Shown: in pieces, positions 7,401-9,710 of the stretch
Numbering within the stretch: position 1 is the stretch's first letter
Layout of the letters: each line of letters begins with the position of its first letter
From: Candidatus Hodarchaeota archaeon
GTDB taxonomy: Archaea; Asgardarchaeota; Heimdallarchaeia; Hodarchaeales; Hodarchaeaceae
DNA: 9,710 nt
Assembly: GCA_016840305.1 (NCBI GenBank)
Contig: JAEOSP010000753.1
Location: 1 to 9,710, forward strand
Direction: 5' to 3'
Made by a program: the position numbers and the translations under genes
Notes under the pieces: generated by a model
Database searches by the model: none
What the model saw: only the letters and a program-made list of their open reading frames with translations
Told to the model about the DNA's origin: nothing

Positions 7401-9710
7401 GTTCAATTATTAAGCTCATATTATCCGTTATATTTGCGTAAAAAATGAGAGTTCCATTTTTAAAATCAAAAACACTATATTCTATAATTGTTGGCGCGAA
7501 GTTGTCCCCTAAATATATTATTTGAATAAGAGAAGAGGCTGAATTGTTGGCAATATCCGTGGCTATTATGTTGAATATCACCTTTACATTTCTATGGCTT
7601 AGTGAATCCAAAGCTGTCGCATTATAGTATAATGTACCTGAAACCAATTGCATAGAAAAATTACTTTGAATAAGCGTTGCTCCATTTGATGTATTGATTG
7701 CTGTCAAGTTTAAGCTGATTTTGAGGTTAGAGCTACCATCTTCAACATTCGTAAAGAACGTTGAAGCGTTACCAAAAGATGCTGATGCATTATCGAAAAA
7801 AGAATTAATTATATTAGGAGGTTCTGTATCCGAAAATATAATCAATATAATGGTGAAATTAAATACTGGATGTAAATTATATAGAGAATTAGGAAAAATT
7901 GATATGTTGGTAAGTGAGTTGTTAGTAGTCGACTCATACTCAACAGATATATTATAGAAAGTGAATGTTAAGTTGGTAAAGGAAGCTGTCCCAAAAACAG
8001 AAGTATTTCGACTCAAGGACAATGACTGATTATTTGCATTCTGAAGGGTTACAGTCGCATTTACTACATTTAAATGATCAGAATCAATGACGTGAATATG
8101 TAACGTCGCGTTATCTGGTTTTCGATCAAAATCTAGAAGTGTATTCCCGTAGACATCGTTGATTAGTTCATCAAAATATATCGCGTAAAACCGATCTAAA
8201 GAGATCAGATTTGTCCGAATGACCTTCCAGTTATTTAACGCAATATTTATTTTCTTCGCTGATCCCCAAGTATATCCGCTATCAGTAGAATTTCGAATGT
8301 AGAGTTCTGTTCCTAGTATATATATTGCGACAAGTAAATTTTGCGTTGGATCGAAAAATGGTTTGACCTCGTCTCCGAGTATTCCAATATTTGTTACTAC
8401 ATCTGATCTTTGAATCCATGTATGATTATTACCGAAGAATATCCACGATTCAAGATCCGAAGAGCTGTTATACAGATAATTGTTGAGAAGTAAATAAACA
8501 TTATTTGAATTCGGATCATGAACCGCTCCCCAGTTGGCATTATTATTGTATTCATCGACTGGAGGGATAAGTGTATCATTAATCTGAGTAATATATGTCG
8601 GAGACGTATCCCATGTGCTCGTTGAGATATCATAAACAAATGAATATAGTACATCGTCGGAAGAATCTTCATAAATGCATAATATATCCCCATTCCCTAA
8701 AGGAAGGAGTTGTCCATGATCATTATCATCATTCAAGAATGAATACCCTGGCGTAATGTCAGACCAAGCGGTATCGTATTTAGCAAACTGTGGACCATTC
8801 GTCATCCATGAGGCGCTAAAAATAGTGCCACCTTCAGAAACTGTTACCATACCTCCTCCATCAGGCGCGTTATGAGAACCTCCAGATGTTAAGATTGTTG
8901 TCCACCCACCACTCGTCGTATCATCGACTGTATCTAAATAATTATAGGCCATTTCATCATAATCAATTGAATTAGCAACAAGATGAATCTTCGTACCTGT
9001 CTGATTCGGAGTCCATTGATCATACCAACAAGAAAAGCTCCGAAATGTATATTGTGGATATTCAGGAGGACCACAATCGATATTCACTGGTCCATTCCAA
9101 TTAATCCCACCATTTAAGGTTTTATAAAAAACAATTTCAGCCCTACCACCATTAGTCTTTTGGAAAAACACATACCCATGAGAATCATTGATAAAAACAA
9201 CATTAGGTCCAGGATTGTATTCATCAGTAGCGTCGTATACATTAATGTCAATAACAACTTCCGATTTTTCTGTAGGAGGAAAAGATTCACGATTTTCTAC
9301 ACCACTTTTCGAATAAAATGATAAGGGCGATAGTTGATTTTTATATTCAGTCATAATCCAGTCAGAGGACAGTGCTACTTTGGACAGACGTACTTCATCT
9401 ATAACTCCCTTGAAAAATTCATCACTGAATGTTTGGTCTAAATATGCACTCCCAATTCGATAATTACCATACGTACCAAATGTTCCTTCCCCATCAGCAC
9501 TCATGCTTCCTTCACTTACTCCATCTTTGTAGATAAACCCTGTGGTTGTGCTTTGTAGTGCCGTTGCAGTGACATAAATCCACGTAGATCCGTCCCATGA
9601 ATTTGTAATGCCATCTACATATTCAAATGTGTTATCTGCGTACCCCTCAACTTTTGAATAAAGAGTGCCTGTAGCATGATTATTATCCCCACCTGCAAGT
9701 GTGAAGGCCA
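4417..9710 (-). CDS. Giant receptor-like membrane protein: LamG, sialidase-like propeller, Ig-like repeats, TM helix, cytosolic longin-like module (5' end cut)
   Basis: The first ATG in view is at 9504, but the same frame stays open to base 9710 (68 more codons) and encodes LamG sequence (DGSTWIYVTATA, GFIYKDGV), so that ATG is internal and the true start is outside the window; at least 1763 residues. Numbered from the Met at 9504: end of a LamG lectin-like fold to about 45 (FFKGVIDEVRLSKVAL), then the WIMTEYKNQLSP linker often seen after LamG in DUF2341-type proteins; beta-propeller of sialidase/BNR type about 82-459 with Asp-box motifs TLNGGINW (129-136) and STDSGYTW (406-413) but no catalytic set that I can identify; carboxypeptidase-regulatory-like module 463-556; eight Ig-like repeats 559-1375; one transmembrane helix 1386-1406, then basic RYQKYTKQK; cytosolic module 1407-1695. 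The ectodomain is rich in N-x-S/T sequons. Likely a glycan- or protein-binding surface receptor; ligand unknown. Confidence 0.92.
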   Translation of the reverse strand, partial: AFTLAGGDNNHATGTLYSKVEGYADNTFEYVDGITNSWDGSTWIYVTATALQSTTTGFIYKDGVSEGSMSADGEGTFGTYGNYRIGSAYLDQTFSDEFFKGVIDEVRLSKVALSSDWIMTEYKNQLSPLSFYSKSGVENRESFPPTEKSEVVIDINVYDATDEYNPGPNVVFINDSHGYVFFQKTNGGRAEIVFYKTLNGGINWNGPVNIDCGPPEYPQYTFRSFSCWYDQWTPNQTGTKIHLVANSIDYDEMAYNYLDTVDDTTSGGWTTILTSGGSHNAPDGGGMVTVSEGGTIFSASWMTNGPQFAKYDTAWSDITPGYSFLNDDNDHGQLLPLGNGDILCIYEDSSDDVLYSFVYDISTSTWDTSPTYITQINDTLIPPVDEYNNNANWGAVHDPNSNNVYLLLNNYLYNSSSDLESWIFFGNNHTWIQRSDVVTNIGILGDEVKPFFDPTQNLLVAIYILGTELYIRNSTDSGYTWGSAKKINIALNNWKVIRTNLISLDRFYAIYFDELINDVYGNTLLDFDRKPDNATLHIHVIDSDHLNVVNATVTLQNANNQSLSLSRNTSVFGTASFTNLTFTFYNISVEYESTTNNSLTNISIFPNSLYNLHPVFNFTIILIIFSDTEPPNIINSFFDNASASFGNASTFFTNVEDGSSNLKISLNLTAINTSNGATLIQSNFSMQLVSGTLYYNATALDSLSHRNVKVIFNIIATDIANNSASSLIQIIYLGDNFAPTIIEYSVFDFKNGTLIFYANITDNMSLIIEPVIMQVNEGLFEMKMNQSGMWTLRIDAYYGVRLNYSIYSVFDSIGNENGSRVDGISKPYPSIIPDDNETPLILEMNDNIGEHEKGFIEFYTVIEDRNNFQSGVNSSSIEIHLLVNNISSTYSMLLLEETYYYGLSLQFNDNVSYWISAKDLAGNYISRNINDSFIIYDINAPLITYWCNDWGNGTVDFYAEVSDWPFNSSSSFIIFSQDYFGEWNNLTMNQISSTFFEIRVNSLNFVVNNLWYYVIAVDDFKNWNTSPKSQSSLISLVDKVDPIISFIIDDSQTNDGQITITAWANDPYGNVRDTNNSFFVNITIQDTTSQIMMIYDSFYFYKITLSFKFDEVVLIKVWTVDNAENIGWLEELIVVGDYAPPKILNTGIIEYQNGTLTFWAEVEDGINGSGLPDGAVQVEYVFISVFNKTMEWNESSRLYLYTVSGFVPGNAFNYRIITQDNSHNRNISSWILITIKDETAPVLKGYGYTEILVNYSYTRLDFWVDTYDPFGSIESVNIRVNYFCNQSESWLMINDNMTYSELTNTYNYSIDIHCNRLFNYSIQIRDFEQTLVITEGTLHTYCGPVIIDTSIVSQSNNEILIWANITHWGSGVGNVVLVYELLPTGNGALTNEYSTIEMTFNGSLYISSLKFSKSGTISWHIQVSNPLNELDIVYSQIKDYLFVIRSPTDLKLEEIVLIILSTVLIFISLFISISRYQKYTKQKIIMKRNAREKLNSISNIYMILVTTDTGLPVYNINNCLYRSDRLIQDVLSGMSVGIDSFLESFQSDFISYLYEPGVQPGQATERGVKISLIEKNQVQILILTSPLYKIFLFMKEKPLEFIKSAFIDITKKLEENLVLNELGIIDETLITPVVIEIICQYFPLHLLSTFTIDCSRIRELEEEVSQGRNEQISENDLNIFKQLAVIKSNIDISKLNGQKQINLFNERMRDNQVFEPFPLLYNETLNILERIVKTSEKKVIEVLWKGCSPSIKIIIPYTGNEEN
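4420..5286 (-). other. Cytosolic module of the giant protein: longin/roadblock-like fold plus unassigned C-terminal half
   Basis: Residues 1407-1695 (from the Met at 9504) follow the only membrane helix and a basic stop-transfer cluster, so they should be inside the cell. Residues about 1431-1550 show the longin order beta-beta-alpha-beta-beta-beta-alpha: NIYMILVTTD, GLPVYNIN, the helix LIQDVLSGMSVGIDSFLESF, RGVKISLIEKN, QVQILILTS, YKIFLFMKEK, then LEFIKSAFIDITKKLEENL. The 'ILVTTDTGLPVY' opening followed by a Ser/Gly-containing helix is typical of longin- and roadblock-type domains. Residues 1551-1695 alternate helices and strands, with an acidic stretch (RELEEEVSQ), and match nothing I recognise; this could be a second related domain. 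The fold call rests on pattern reading only. Confidence 0.55.
5380..7830 (-). repeat. Eight Ig-like ectodomain repeats of about 100 residues
   Basis: Units begin at about residues 559, 667, 766, 869, 971, 1069, 1169 and 1274 (from the Met at 9504), giving a period of 98-108. Each opens with a short Pro-hydrophobic motif (EPPNII, APTIIE, TPLILE, APLITY, DPIISF, APPKIL, APVLKG, GPVIID), then a strand of the type NGTLxFxAxVxD (FKNGTLIFYANITD, YQNGTLTFWAEVED, NGTVDFYAEVSD), and ends with a strand like YxIxAxDxxxN (YWISAKDLAGN, YYVIAVDDFKN). This is the Ig/FnIII-like pattern of extended bacterial and archaeal surface stalks. The units have diverged strongly, so no recent duplication is indicated. 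Confidence 0.82.

Noticed and set aside
7694..7957. Plus-strand frame of 87 codons
   Set aside because: Antisense shadow of the first Ig-like repeat; the minus-strand reading has clear repeat structure.
8397..8693. Minus-strand frame of 98 codons
   Set aside because: Alternative frame inside the propeller region of the giant gene, with unnatural composition.

Overview
The window is AT-rich DNA carrying three complete or nearly complete genes plus one gene cut by each edge; no RNA genes, mobile elements or CRISPR arrays were seen. Four coding regions are supported: a small membrane-anchored protein running off the left edge (minus strand), an 825-residue secreted beta-helix protein (plus), a 336-residue alpha/beta hydrolase (minus), and a giant type I membrane protein of at least 1763 residues running off the right edge (minus).

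The style points to an archaeon, most likely an Asgard lineage (moderate confidence). Reasons: TATA-like promoter elements, a NosD-type beta-helix surface protein with thrombospondin-type-3-like Asp-rich calcium motifs, a Ser/Thr-rich stretch and a hydrophobic-plus-basic C-terminal tail, dense N-x-S/T sequons, and a cytosolic segment that reads like the longin/roadblock-type folds common in Asgard genomes. No taxonomic marker gene is present, so this is inference.

Layout: 1-449 is the 5' part of a signal-anchored small protein, followed by a divergent promoter region (450-662). At 663-3140 lies the beta-helix protein, built as signal peptide, about 18 beta-helix coils with a cysteine ladder, a calcium-binding motif pair, seven exact 14-residue repeats that place an N-glycosylation sequon in nearly every unit, more calcium motifs, a Ser/Thr linker and a membrane tail. 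It converges with the hydrolase at 3196-4206. After a 210-base spacer, 4417-9710 encodes an ectodomain of LamG, sialidase-like propeller, carboxypeptidase-regulatory-like module and eight Ig-like repeats, then one transmembrane helix and a cytosolic module of about 290 residues with a predicted longin-like fold.

Together the two large genes look like a cell-surface locus: one glycan-binding or adhesion-type filamentous protein and one receptor-like protein that could connect extracellular binding to intracellular small-GTPase or trafficking-type machinery. The receptor-to-longin architecture is the most notable feature. The hydrolase is a cytoplasmic enzyme with no evident functional link to its neighbours.
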